Below, one piece after another: positions 26,593 through 34,821 of a stretch of 64,000 bases of DNA. The stretch's first letter is position 1. Every line of letters begins with the position of its first letter. Source of the stretch: Thalassospira lucentensis (GTDB taxonomy: Bacteria > Pseudomonadota > Alphaproteobacteria > Rhodospirillales > Thalassospiraceae); assembly GCF_001613805.1 (NCBI RefSeq), contig NZ_LPVY01000005.1, positions 372,001 to 436,000 on the forward strand. The letters are read 5' to 3'. The notes beneath the pieces were generated by a model. That model worked only from the letters and a program-made list of their open reading frames with translations. It was not told where the DNA came from and ran no database searches. A program made the translations under genes and the position numbers.

Positions 26593-27603
26593 TTAATTCC
26601 TCGGATTTTCTAACATTTTCTGGAAGTTCCAAGAGCTTTCGCACATTTCCTCTAGGCTTCGCTTGGGGTGCCAGCCAAGATGGGTTTTTGCTTTTTCAGT
26701 TGCAGCGTAGCATTCTGCTACGTCGCCGGGGCGGCGAGCTAGGAATCGATGGGGAATTGTTTTTCCGCACGCTATTTCAAAACAATTCAGTAATTCTAAA
26801 ACGCTGTAGCCCCTCCCGGTTCCCAGATTGAAGGTGTGAAAGCTTGCTTGCGCTGCGAGGAAGTCGAGCGCTGCAATATGCCCCTCTGCTAAGTCCATTA
26901 TGTGAATGTAATCTCTGACCCCGGTGCCGTCCGTGGTGTTATAATCATTCCCGTATATGTTCAGTTCCGGGCGCATTCCTGCGGCAACTTGTGCGAGGTA
27001 TGGCATTAAATTTTGTGGGGTGCCATTTGGCTCGTCACCTATTATGCCGCTTTCGTGGGACCCAACGGGATTGAAGTAGCGTAGGCAAGCTATACGCCAA
27101 TCTGGGTTTGAATGTGCTGTGTCCCGAAGGATTTCTTCAATATGTAGTTTACTTCGGCCATAGGGATTTATTGCGGCAGTGGGGTGGGCTTCGTCTAGGG
27201 GGAGGTATTGTGGGGCCCCATAAACGGTGGCGCTGCTGCTGAATACGAGGCTTTTAACATTTGCTAAATTCATAGCTTGAAGAAGACTTATAGTCCCGCT
27301 CACATTGTTGTCGTAGTATTCGATTGGGAATTCAGTCGAGTTACTGACGGATTTCAATCCGGCCAAGTGTATGACGTGATTTATTTTATTTTCTTTTATA
27401 GTTTTATATACAAGATTTGTATCCCTTACATCTCCAGCAATAAAATTTATTGGATTTTTAGATATTTTTTTCAAATTATGAATTGTTTTCATTTTGCTAT
27501 TTGATAAATTATCGATTATGGTTGTGTTTTTGAATTCATCCATTAAAACAGAGCATATATGACTCCCTATGTATCCGGTGCCGCCGGTAATTAATACATT
27601 CAT
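26593..27603 (-). CDS. galE: UDP-glucose 4-epimerase
   Basis: A 336-residue SDR epimerase. NAD-binding VLITGGTGYIGSH at the start, IHLAGLKSVSNS, VFSSSATVYG, the catalytic YGRSKLHIE (YxxxK), RYFNPVGSHESG and GTPQNLMPYLAQVAAG. These are diagnostic of GalE, which interconverts UDP-Glc/UDP-Gal (and sometimes the N-acetyl forms). I set the start at ATG 27603, which gives the normal N-terminus and has AGGGA 9 bases upstream; an in-frame ATG at 27696 would add 31 residues with no family counterpart. It is the first gene of the AT-rich minus-strand block; its promoter must lie in the 27604-27801 gap or further upstream. Confidence 0.95.
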   Translation of the reverse strand: MNVLITGGTGYIGSHICSVLMDEFKNTTIIDNLSNSKMKTIHNLKKISKNPINFIAGDVRDTNLVYKTIKENKINHVIHLAGLKSVSNSTEFPIEYYDNNVSGTISLLQAMNLANVKSLVFSSSATVYGAPQYLPLDEAHPTAAINPYGRSKLHIEEILRDTAHSNPDWRIACLRYFNPVGSHESGIIGDEPNGTPQNLMPYLAQVAAGMRPELNIYGNDYNTTDGTGVRDYIHIMDLAEGHIAALDFLAAQASFHTFNLGTGRGYSVLELLNCFEIACGKTIPHRFLARRPGDVAECYAATEKAKTHLGWHPKRSLEEMCESSWNFQKMLENPRN

Positions 27604-27801
27604 TCTGGAGTCCCTTTTGTTTGAAGTGCTACTTTCTGAAAATATATTTTCAAATTCATTTAGGTGACTTCGGTTTTCAGATACTTGTATCGTCACACTT
27701 TTGATGAATATTGGTATTCATTCTTTTGGAATGAAAGCTCTAGATTGAACGAATTTTTTTAAGTTTTTCTGAGACTAATTTTGCTTTCCCAATCGTGCCT
27801 T
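27604..27801 (-). promoter_or_regulatory. Probable promoter region of the glycan block
   Basis: A 198-base AT-rich gap between the ThDP-enzyme stop and the galE start. It contains a perfect 7-bp inverted repeat, TTCATTC at 27717-27723 and GAATGAA at 27729-27735, without a following T-run, so it looks more like an operator or mRNA leader element than a terminator. No terminator for the upstream ThDP gene is visible, so read-through is possible. Base composition drops sharply from here leftwards. Exact promoter elements cannot be assigned with confidence. Confidence 0.4.
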
Positions 27802-29469
27802 TTAACGGTCGGCGCGAATCTGATCCAGTGTTTTGATTGGTGTCAGGGCCTGCGGATCAACCTGCACCTCTATAATCGCCGGTTTTCCCGAATTCATGGC
27901 ACGTTCAAAAGCCGGGCCGAAATCTTCGGTTTTGGTGACGGTTTCGCCATGCCCGCCAAAGGCAACAGCGTAGGCCGCAAAATCCGGGTTGTGCAATTGG
28001 GTACCGGAAACGCGACCGGGATAATTGCGTTCCTGATGCATGCGGATGGTGCCGAACATACCGTTATTGACCACGATTACGATGATGTTCGCACCATACT
28101 GAACTGCTGTTGCGAATTCCTGGCCGTGCATCAAAAAGCATCCGTCACCGGCAAGGCAGATCGACGGCCGGTCCGGATGGGTCAGCTTGGCGGCCACAGA
28201 TGCAGGAAGGCCATATCCCATCGAGCCCGAAGTCGGTGCAAGTTCGGTACGATATTTGCCATACCGGAAGAATCGATGCAGGAAGGCGGCATAGTTGCCG
28301 GCCCCGTTGGTCACAATGGCGTCTTCGGGCAGGATTTCGCGAAGCTTTGCGACAACATGCGCCATCTTTACATCGCCTGGCGTATCAAGCGGCGTCGAGA
28401 ATTTCAGATATGAAGCGTGGGCCGTTTCAATCTGTTCTTCCCGTCCACTTCCATCCACCGGTTCCATCATGGTAATCGCACGGATGAATGATCGTTGGGA
28501 TGCATTGATTGCGATATCAGGACGATAAACACGACCCAGTTCATCCGGGCCAGCATAAACATGGATCAGTTTCTGTTTCGGGCAGGGAATTTCAAGCAGG
28601 CTGTAACCGCTACTGGTCATTTCCCCCATGCGCGATCCGACAAGGATCACAAGGTCGCTTTCGCGAATGAATTTCGCCAGTTCCGGATTGATCCCGATGC
28701 CGACATCGCCAATGAAATGGCTGTGCGTGTTTGGGATATAGTCCTGACAGCGGAAACTGGTGGCGATCGCAACATTGTTTCGTTTTGCAAACGATTTAAG
28801 GTTTTCAGTGGTTTCTGCGGTCCAACCACCACCACCAACGATCATGATCGGCCGCTTTGCATCTGCCAGTGCGCCACGGAAACGGGCGACGTCTTCTGGG
28901 GCGGTTTTGGCTTCGATCGGGACATAGGGTTTGGCATTGGCAACCTCGGCTGCCGATGACAGCATGTCTTCCGGAAGGGCAAGCACGACCGGTCCGGGGC
29001 GACCGGAGGTCGCGATATGATAGGCGTGGCTGATATATTCAGGGATGCGGTTGATGTCATCGATCTGGGCGACCCACTTGCAAAGCGGTTCGAACATCTT
29101 ACGATAGTCGACTTCCTGGAATGCTTCACGGTCGACCATGTCCCGTCCGATTTGCCCGACGAGAAGGATCATCGGGGTGCTGTCCTGATGGGCGACATGC
29201 ACACCTGCTGATGCATTGGTGGCACCTGGTCCGCGGGTGACCATGCAAATGCCGGGCTTTCCGGTCAGTTTTCCGTGTGCCTCGGCCATGATGGCGGCAC
29301 CACCTTCCTGACGGCAGATGATTGGTTCGATATCGGGATGGTCGACCAGACCGTCCAGAACGGCCAGATAGCTTTCACCGGGAACAAGATAAACCCGTTC
29401 GCAGCCGTGAAGAGCAAGTTGATCGACCAGTATGCGTCCGCCGTGACGCATTTCCGCAGTATTAGACAT
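27802..29469 (-). CDS. Thiamine-diphosphate enzyme, acetolactate synthase-like
   Basis: A 555-residue three-domain ThDP enzyme. N-terminal PYR domain: VYLVPGESYLAVLDGL and the catalytic glutamate in RQEGGAAIMAEAHGKLTG; middle domain around PIMIVGGGGWTAE; C-terminal PP domain with the GDG...NN motif GDGCFLMHGQEFATAVQYG and VNNGMFG. This is the IlvB/glyoxylate carboligase/oxalyl-CoA decarboxylase superfamily; no regulatory-subunit gene is beside it, so a catabolic 2-keto-acid decarboxylase or carboligase is more likely than branched-chain synthesis. ATG 29469 has GGAG 7 bases upstream, better than ATG 29481. It lies 228 bases after an AEC permease gene. Substrate not known. Confidence 0.85.
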   Translation of the reverse strand: MSNTAEMRHGGRILVDQLALHGCERVYLVPGESYLAVLDGLVDHPDIEPIICRQEGGAAIMAEAHGKLTGKPGICMVTRGPGATNASAGVHVAHQDSTPMILLVGQIGRDMVDREAFQEVDYRKMFEPLCKWVAQIDDINRIPEYISHAYHIATSGRPGPVVLALPEDMLSSAAEVANAKPYVPIEAKTAPEDVARFRGALADAKRPIMIVGGGGWTAETTENLKSFAKRNNVAIATSFRCQDYIPNTHSHFIGDVGIGINPELAKFIRESDLVILVGSRMGEMTSSGYSLLEIPCPKQKLIHVYAGPDELGRVYRPDIAINASQRSFIRAITMMEPVDGSGREEQIETAHASYLKFSTPLDTPGDVKMAHVVAKLREILPEDAIVTNGAGNYAAFLHRFFRYGKYRTELAPTSGSMGYGLPASVAAKLTHPDRPSICLAGDGCFLMHGQEFATAVQYGANIIVIVVNNGMFGTIRMHQERNYPGRVSGTQLHNPDFAAYAVAFGGHGETVTKTEDFGPAFERAMNSGKPAIIEVQVDPQALTPIKTLDQIRADR

Positions 29470-29697
29470 TCGGGGCTCCATGAAGATGGCGCATTGTCAT
29501 GGTGGGGCGCTTTTGCGCGTGGCTGGATTTCAGCATGGTTAAACCTGCCCGTAAAGATGTGCGGAACGCCAAAACAAGGTTTTTTTTGGCAATTATTGCA
29601 ATCTTTCCAGATAGGATGAACCACAGATAAGAATTATGGGGTGATTTTAAGCTGCCGGGGCTTGTTTCCATCATGTCTTAATGCGAACGTAGGTTGC

Positions 29698-30636
29698 CTA
29701 TTTAAAGGCGAGCATAAAAGCGAGTAGGGGGAGGATCGCAACCGACAGCAGTGTCGCAACCAGCATTGTTGTTGCCGTTCGTTCCCGCGCGATTTCGTAG
29801 CTTGACGCCATCAGAACAGAGTTCACTCCCGGGGGCAGTGCGGCAATCATGATCGCGGGTGCCAGTGTACGGAGCGGCAAATGCAATGCAGTACCAATCA
29901 GGAATACAAGTCCTGGCATCATGCAAACCTTTGCAATTGCACCGGTTATACTGGTGCCCAGATTTCCGCGCAATTTTTGTCCGTAGATTCTTGCACCGAT
30001 CAGCATCAGTGCAATAGGTGGCATCGCAGCTTTGAGCATGCCGAAGAATGTCAACGCGACCGTTGGCAGGACGACACCCGATGCGGCAACAACAATGCCG
30101 CAGATAATGGCTATGATGATTGGATTACATATCTGCGCGCGCAGGGTTTTACCAAGAATGGTTGCCGGGTTGCCAGTTCTGTTGCGGCTCCATTCGAGAA
30201 GCAGGATGGTTGAAGTCAAAAGGCTGACGGCATGAATGCACAATATGGTTGCCAGTACGAGCAACCCCTCATGCCCGAACAGGATATCGACAACCGGAAT
30301 GCCGAGCATGCCGATATTGGAAAATATCGCGCCAAAGGCCAGAACAATGGCTTCGGGTGTGCTGTTTTTTCGGCCTGTTTTCAACAAAACAAAAACGGAA
30401 ATCGCGGTGATGACAACAGCACCGTAATAGGCGATCCATATTGATAAATTGAATAGCTCTGAAACCCTGTTTGCCGAGATTGTCAGGAACAATGTTGCCG
30501 GGATCAGCGTCCAGAACGTCATCTTGGTCAGCCCGTCAATTGCGGTAGCCCCGATCAAACCGATTTTGGCGAGAGCAAATCCCGCTGCTACCAGCAGAAA
30601 AATGGGTCCGAGCTGATCAATAAGGTTCAGCAGCAT
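29698..30636 (-). CDS. AEC-family membrane transporter (auxin efflux carrier type)
   Basis: A 312-residue integral membrane protein with roughly ten hydrophobic segments: LLNLIDQLGPIFLLVAAGFALAK at the start, FGAIFSNIGMLGIPVVDILFG (the conserved NxGxxGxP motif of the AEC family), ICNPIIIAIICGIVVAA, and ALPPGVNSVLMASSYE near the C-terminus. Bacterial AEC proteins (MdcF, MleP types) carry malonate, malate or other carboxylates. Start ATG 30636 has AGGA 6 bases upstream; a longer frame from 30726 would cross the terminator of the preceding operon. It stands between a TTT operon and a ThDP enzyme, suggesting carboxylate or keto-acid uptake. Confidence 0.88.
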   Translation of the reverse strand: MLLNLIDQLGPIFLLVAAGFALAKIGLIGATAIDGLTKMTFWTLIPATLFLTISANRVSELFNLSIWIAYYGAVVITAISVFVLLKTGRKNSTPEAIVLAFGAIFSNIGMLGIPVVDILFGHEGLLVLATILCIHAVSLLTSTILLLEWSRNRTGNPATILGKTLRAQICNPIIIAIICGIVVAASGVVLPTVALTFFGMLKAAMPPIALMLIGARIYGQKLRGNLGTSITGAIAKVCMMPGLVFLIGTALHLPLRTLAPAIMIAALPPGVNSVLMASSYEIARERTATTMLVATLLSVAILPLLAFMLAFK

Positions 30637-30673
30637 TGTGTTTCCTGATCTGGGCTTTTTGAAATCCGGGGCG

Positions 30674-30716
30674 AAAAAATGCCACCCGCCCCGGGAGGAG
30701 GATGAGGAAGGTGGCA
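30674..30716 (-). terminator. Intrinsic terminator after tctA (first TTT operon)
   Basis: Read on the minus strand: arm TGCCACC (30716-30710), a long C-rich loop, arm GGTGGCA (30686-30680), then six T residues (30679-30674). It lies just after the tctA stop and before the AEC gene start, so it should separate the two transcripts. Confidence 0.7.
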
Positions 30717-30734
30717 AGTTCGGCAATCAATAGA

Positions 30735-32249
30735 TCAGGTTTTTGGTGTCTTTGGTACGCGGATGACCATGAAGTAGAAAAAGATAACCGTTAGAACGAG
30801 GAAGAAAAGACTGTCCGGGCTGGTCAGGAATGTTAAGGGGTTTCCGTCGTTTAAGGACAGCGCCCGTCTCAGATACTGTTCAAGATCCGGCCCCAGAATA
30901 AAGCCCAGCAGCAAGGTGACGGTGGGGTAATTCTGTTTGCGCAGGAAAAATGCCAGAATCCCGAAAACAAGTGCCAGCATCATCTGGAATGGTGAATAGG
31001 TCGCAACGTAGCTTCCGACCAATGCGACAACTGCGATGCACGAATAAAGCAGTGCCTTGCGGATCGAGACGATTTTAACGAAGTACGGACCCAGCAAATA
31101 CAGTGTCAGCGGGATAAGGATCAATGCACTGATCAGAAGCGACGCAAACATCGGCGCAATGAGATCAAGCTGCGTATCCAGAAGCCGTGGTCCTGGCTGA
31201 AGGCCGTTGATAATCAAAACTCCCAGCACGATTGCCGTTGTCGGGTCGCCCGGAATACCGAACATCAACATCGGCACAAACGCCCCGCCGCACATGGAAT
31301 TGTTCGCGGTTTCAGCCGCGGCAATGCCTTCGCGCGAACCCTTGCCATATTCCCCGGGCTTTTTGGATTTGCGCATGGCTTCGGCATAGGAGACAAAGGC
31401 TGCCATTGATCCGCCGGCACCCGGAAGGATGCCGATAAAGTATCCGATCAATGCGCTTTTCAGATATGTGAAAAACCCGATTTCGCGGATTTCATGCCAG
31501 CTCGGTAAGAAGTCTTTTCGACGGATAGGCGACAGATTGCGGGTATCGGCATCAATTGTCAGAGGATCGCGGCTTTGCTGCGCCTGATACAGGATCTCGC
31601 TTATGGCAAAGGTGCCGATGATCAGAGGCATCATGTCGATGCCCTCGACCAGCGTTTCCGTGCCAAAGTTAAATCGTGCAATCGGCTGCATGACATCAAT
31701 GCCGATCGTGGCGATCATAATGCCCAGCAGGGTGGCAATCGTTCCTTTGGCAATTGCATCGCGCTGGGAAATCACGATCACAACCAAGGCAAACAGGATA
31801 AGAGAAAACTTGCCCGGGGTTTGGATCAGAAGCGAAACCTTGGCAGCAACCGGTGTCAGCGCAATCAAAAGCAATGCACCAACAACACCGCCGATCATTG
31901 ATCCAAGAGCGGCATGACCAAGTGCATTTGCACCTTGGCCCTTTTTCATCAAGGCATAACCCTCGATCGAGGTCATCATCGATGATGGTGCGCCAGGGAT
32001 GTTGATCGTCGTTGCCGTGATCGAGCCTGCATACATGCCCGACATGAAGATCGACGCGCACATGACAAGTGCGGGAACAACATCAAGGCTGTAGGTGATC
32101 GGTAATAGCAGGGCGATGGCAAGAACCGATGTCAGACCGGGTACAGCGCCAAAGAACGTCCCGATCAAAAAGCCGATGACCATATAGGCCAATACTTCGG
32201 GCGAGGCGAGGGCGCTAAATCCGCCCAGAATTTCCAGAATGAAATTCAT
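30735..32249 (-). CDS. tctA: Tripartite tricarboxylate transporter, large permease subunit (TctA)
   Basis: A 504-residue membrane protein with about 12 hydrophobic segments. Conserved TctA motifs: IGTFFGAVPGLTSVLAIALLLP near residue 29, YAGSITATTINIPGAPSSMMT, IGILPGAGGSMAAFVSYAEA and ETANNSMCGGAFVPMLMFGIPG. TctA forms the transport channel with TctB and receives substrate from the periplasmic TctC. Its start overlaps the tctB stop by 4 bases. This is one of two TTT systems in the window; the substrate is a carboxylate that cannot be named from sequence. Confidence 0.95.
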   Translation of the reverse strand: MNFILEILGGFSALASPEVLAYMVIGFLIGTFFGAVPGLTSVLAIALLLPITYSLDVVPALVMCASIFMSGMYAGSITATTINIPGAPSSMMTSIEGYALMKKGQGANALGHAALGSMIGGVVGALLLIALTPVAAKVSLLIQTPGKFSLILFALVVIVISQRDAIAKGTIATLLGIMIATIGIDVMQPIARFNFGTETLVEGIDMMPLIIGTFAISEILYQAQQSRDPLTIDADTRNLSPIRRKDFLPSWHEIREIGFFTYLKSALIGYFIGILPGAGGSMAAFVSYAEAMRKSKKPGEYGKGSREGIAAAETANNSMCGGAFVPMLMFGIPGDPTTAIVLGVLIINGLQPGPRLLDTQLDLIAPMFASLLISALILIPLTLYLLGPYFVKIVSIRKALLYSCIAVVALVGSYVATYSPFQMMLALVFGILAFFLRKQNYPTVTLLLGFILGPDLEQYLRRALSLNDGNPLTFLTSPDSLFFLVLTVIFFYFMVIRVPKTPKT

Positions 32250-32749
32250 GGCAATAGGCCCTCCAGCATGGGCAATCGTACCTGGAAAATCACGGCAAAC
32301 AGAACATAGAACACAGCAGTGATGATTGCCGAATATGCGATACGGCGGATTTGGCCGGTATTCTCTAGCTTGAAGAAAAACAGCAACGCATAGACGTAAA
32401 GAAAGGTCGACAGCGGGTAGCCCAGCGTTTTGAAAACCGCGATATAGATCGCGGTGGCAAGGACGATTTTGATGGCGGCCGCAAGGGATGGTTTGTCTTC
32501 TTCTGTCACTTCATCGCCTGCTGCGTCATCGGTTGGGGCTGGTGCGCGCAGGATGTCGCGAAAAACAAAGCCAAGTGCAACATACATCAGGATCGATGCA
32601 AGAACCGGAACGAACGACGGACCGACAAGCCCCTCATCAAATTGAGGGGTGATTTGTAGTGCCGTTGCAAGATAGACGGTCGTGATGATCAGAAGGAAAA
32701 GAGGCAGAACAAGGTTGCCTTTTTTCGCAGCAAAACTGGAAGATGACAT
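32246..32749 (-). CDS. tctB: Tripartite tricarboxylate transporter, small permease subunit (TctB)
   Basis: A 167-residue protein with four predicted membrane segments: LVLPLFLLIITTVYLATALQI, PVLASILMYVALGFVFRDIL, KIVLATAIYIAVFKTLGYPL and an end segment IITAVFYVLFAVIFQVRLPM. The GYPLSTFLYVYALLF element is typical of TctB. An acidic loop (DDAAGDEVTEEDKP) links segments 2 and 3. Between tctC and this gene is an 85-base gap with a terminator-like hairpin; it overlaps tctA by 4 bases. Confidence 0.92.
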   Translation of the reverse strand: MSSSSFAAKKGNLVLPLFLLIITTVYLATALQITPQFDEGLVGPSFVPVLASILMYVALGFVFRDILRAPAPTDDAAGDEVTEEDKPSLAAAIKIVLATAIYIAVFKTLGYPLSTFLYVYALLFFFKLENTGQIRRIAYSAIITAVFYVLFAVIFQVRLPMLEGLLP

Positions 32750-32781
32750 TCAGGTGATCTCCGTTCCGGCGGTGGGCGACC

Positions 32782-32821
32782 AAAAATGACCGGGTGGCAC
32801 CGGTTATTGGATGCCACTCGG
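32782..32821 (-). terminator. Intercistronic terminator/attenuator hairpin between tctC and tctB
   Basis: Minus-strand reading gives CCGAGTGGCA (32821-32812), a 12-base loop, TGCCACCCGG (32799-32790) with one mismatch, then TCATTTTTGG. A strong stem plus T5 inside an operon should stop part of the transcription or protect the tctC mRNA, giving more binding protein than permease. Confidence 0.65.
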
Positions 32822-32834
32822 CCGGTTTTGGGAG

Positions 32835-33815
32835 TTACTTCTTGATGACGCCTTGGTCGACCAGTGCCTGCATCTGATCAAACAGGGTTTTCTGGGTTTC
32901 CTCGGCCCATGCGGTTACTTCGTCTGTACCCAACCAGTTCGGTGAAACGCCGACTTTTGAAACCCATTCCTGGAATTCGTCACTTTCAAGGGCGGCCTTG
33001 TAGTTCGCTTCGACCTTTGCAATGACGTCATCCGGCGTATCTGCCGGTGCTGCCAGAACAATGAAGCTGCCGATCTGAAGATCGACACCCTCTTCCTTGG
33101 CAGTCGGCACATCCGGGAAGGTCGGGTTGCGGTTGTCCGAGAATTCAACAAGCCCGCGAACATCGCCACCTTCGATCAAGGCCGAAAAGTCACCCATGCT
33201 GGTCGCGACAACGTCGACTTCATCAGATAGAATGGCTTCTTTCTGGGGGGCGGCACCACCCGGATAGGCGATCAGTTTGAATTCCGTACCGGTCAGCTGC
33301 TGGAATTGCAGCATCGCCAGATGCAGTCGCGATCCCGTATTCTGGATGCCGATTTTGATCTGTCCCGGATTTTCCTTCGCCGCGGCAACAAGGTCATCAA
33401 CGGATTTATAGGGCGAGTCCGCATCGACGATGATCGCATCAGGTTCGCTGGTGACGCGCGCAATCAGCTTCAGCTTATCAAGTTTGTAGGTCGGCAGAAG
33501 TCCCTGCCAGGGAACGGTGACGACGCTGTCATAGGTCAGTGCACCAAGGGTGTAGCCGTCCGGGCGCGCTTTCATGACCTGCATGATGCCGGTTGCACTG
33601 ATGCCGCCTTCTATATTTTCGGCATAGATTGATTGACCGATATCCTTCTCGGCAATTGTGCCAAGTTTGCGGACAATGCCATCCGTTCCTCCGCCGGCAC
33701 CCCATGGGATGATCATCCGGATATCCTTGGTGGGGTAATCAGCGGCGAATGACTGGCTTGCAAAGCCGATGGACAGAGCAAGAGTCGCACCGGCGACTTT
33801 AAGAAATGATTTCAT
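32835..33815 (-). CDS. tctC: TTT substrate-binding protein (TctC/Bug family)
   Basis: A 326-residue periplasmic binding protein. Signal peptide MKSFLKVAGATLALSIGFAS with cleavage after SFA, mature start ADYPTKDIRMIIPWGAGGGTDGIVRK, where the GAGGGTD loop contacts the carboxylate in Bug proteins. Also YKSVDDLVAAAKENPGQIKIG and the LIAYPGGAAPQKEAIL segment. Start ATG 33815 is preceded by a strong GGAGG. It is the first gene of tctCBA. A GntR/FadR-like palindrome lies about 150 bases upstream. Ligand probably a dicarboxylate or tricarboxylate; Bug proteins also bind amino acids and aromatic acids. Confidence 0.93.
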   Translation of the reverse strand: MKSFLKVAGATLALSIGFASQSFAADYPTKDIRMIIPWGAGGGTDGIVRKLGTIAEKDIGQSIYAENIEGGISATGIMQVMKARPDGYTLGALTYDSVVTVPWQGLLPTYKLDKLKLIARVTSEPDAIIVDADSPYKSVDDLVAAAKENPGQIKIGIQNTGSRLHLAMLQFQQLTGTEFKLIAYPGGAAPQKEAILSDEVDVVATSMGDFSALIEGGDVRGLVEFSDNRNPTFPDVPTAKEEGVDLQIGSFIVLAAPADTPDDVIAKVEANYKAALESDEFQEWVSKVGVSPNWLGTDEVTAWAEETQKTLFDQMQALVDQGVIKK

Positions 33816-34295
33816 GTGTTTCCTCCGTGATCGTTTTTTGCCCTTACAGAAGGGCAATTGATTTGTGTCGGGCGGCGGCGGTTATTGCTTCTTCTTGCCG
33901 GCGTGATGGCGATTTTTAATTCGTCATATTTATTATTATTTTTAAATCAATCATCATATATATGGTTGTCAGACAAATATAAGGTTGTGGTAACTTTTAT
34001 TTTGATGAGATGCCTTGTTTAGGGCGATTTTATCTAGATTTTATCGAGCGCAAAAAAACATGTGCTCGATGATTGAACTCTAGAAAATAGGAGCTGTAAT
34101 GTAAATAACATAATATGAATTTTTAGGGTCGGTGATTTTTGAGGTCTTTCGCTGTCTCTGATAGTCAATCCGTCACGAACTCATCATATGAAATCTGGAA
34201 GGTGTTTTCAGGTATTGAAAAGCCCGAGCGCGAAAATGTCTGCCACGGCTCCATGCCTGCTGATCACACATCACAAAGGCCGGACGAGCCTTCCG
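33816..34295. promoter_or_regulatory. 480-base AT-rich intergenic region upstream of tctC
   Basis: No convincing gene. It holds the tctC leader (GGAGG next to the gene), an AT-rich stretch around 33910-33970 suited to a promoter, the palindrome at 33966-33976, and at 34275-34292 a weak AAGGC/GCCTT hairpin that may end the Wza-like gene transcript. The remainder shows nothing I can interpret. Confidence 0.45.
33966..33976. promoter_or_regulatory. GntR/FadR-type operator candidate
   Basis: Perfect palindrome TTGTC-A-GACAA. Its spacing and sequence resemble operators of FadR-subfamily GntR regulators, which commonly control carboxylate catabolism. It sits roughly 150 bases upstream of the tctC start. 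No GntR gene is in the window, so the regulator would be encoded elsewhere. Confidence 0.45.
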
Positions 34296-34817
34296 CTAAA
34301 AATACCGTTCAGTGATGTGAATAATATCACCAGGCAATACAATGCTTTGCTCGCTGGCCTGAATCTCGACACGATTATCGTCGCGGCCACGCATGATAAT
34401 GATGTCATCCTGATCGGCGCGATAAGTGTAACCGCCACCAAGCGCGACGGCATTCAATACGTTCATTCCTGAAGCATATCCGTACTCACCGGGCTCATTG
34501 ACTTCGCCAATAATATAGACTGGGCGGAAATGAATAACATCAATAGATACAACGGGATGGCGTAGATAATCGTCTGCTAGGGCATTGGCGATGGTTTTCT
34601 GTGCGGCTTGTGGCGTGAGGTCGCGCAACTTAACTGTCCCGATCAAGGGCAGCGTGACAGATCCGTCCGCACCAACCGAGAAATCACCTGAAAGAGATTC
34701 CTCGTCGAAAACCGTGATGCGCAGCTTATCGCCGCTATCAATCGTGTAGATGGTCTGGGCATGAACGCCACTTGAAGCCGCGAAAAAAAGGATTGCAGTC
34801 AGAATTATGCTTTTCAT
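34296..34817 (-). CDS. Wza-like polysaccharide export protein, short alpha-proteobacterial type
   Basis: A 173-residue secreted protein: signal peptide ending ASSGVHA, then YTIDSGDKLRITVFDEESLSGDFSVGADG, the polysaccharide biosynthesis/export domain, and VYIIGEVNEPGEYGYASGMNVLNAVALGGGYT, a single SLBB repeat. No lipobox cysteine is visible, unlike Wza. It lacks the C-terminal amphipathic helix that forms the Wza outer-membrane pore, which suits its pairing with the barrel protein encoded 4 bases upstream. Together they would form the periplasm-to-surface exit for an exopolysaccharide. Confidence 0.9.
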   Translation of the reverse strand: MKSIILTAILFFAASSGVHAQTIYTIDSGDKLRITVFDEESLSGDFSVGADGSVTLPLIGTVKLRDLTPQAAQKTIANALADDYLRHPVVSIDVIHFRPVYIIGEVNEPGEYGYASGMNVLNAVALGGGYTYRADQDDIIIMRGRDDNRVEIQASEQSIVLPGDIIHITERYF

Positions 34818-34821
34818 GACA

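Noticed and set aside
27604..27696. N-terminal extension of galE from ATG 27696 (31 residues)
   Set aside because: The extension has no counterpart in GalE enzymes, and ATG 27603 has a better ribosome-binding site.
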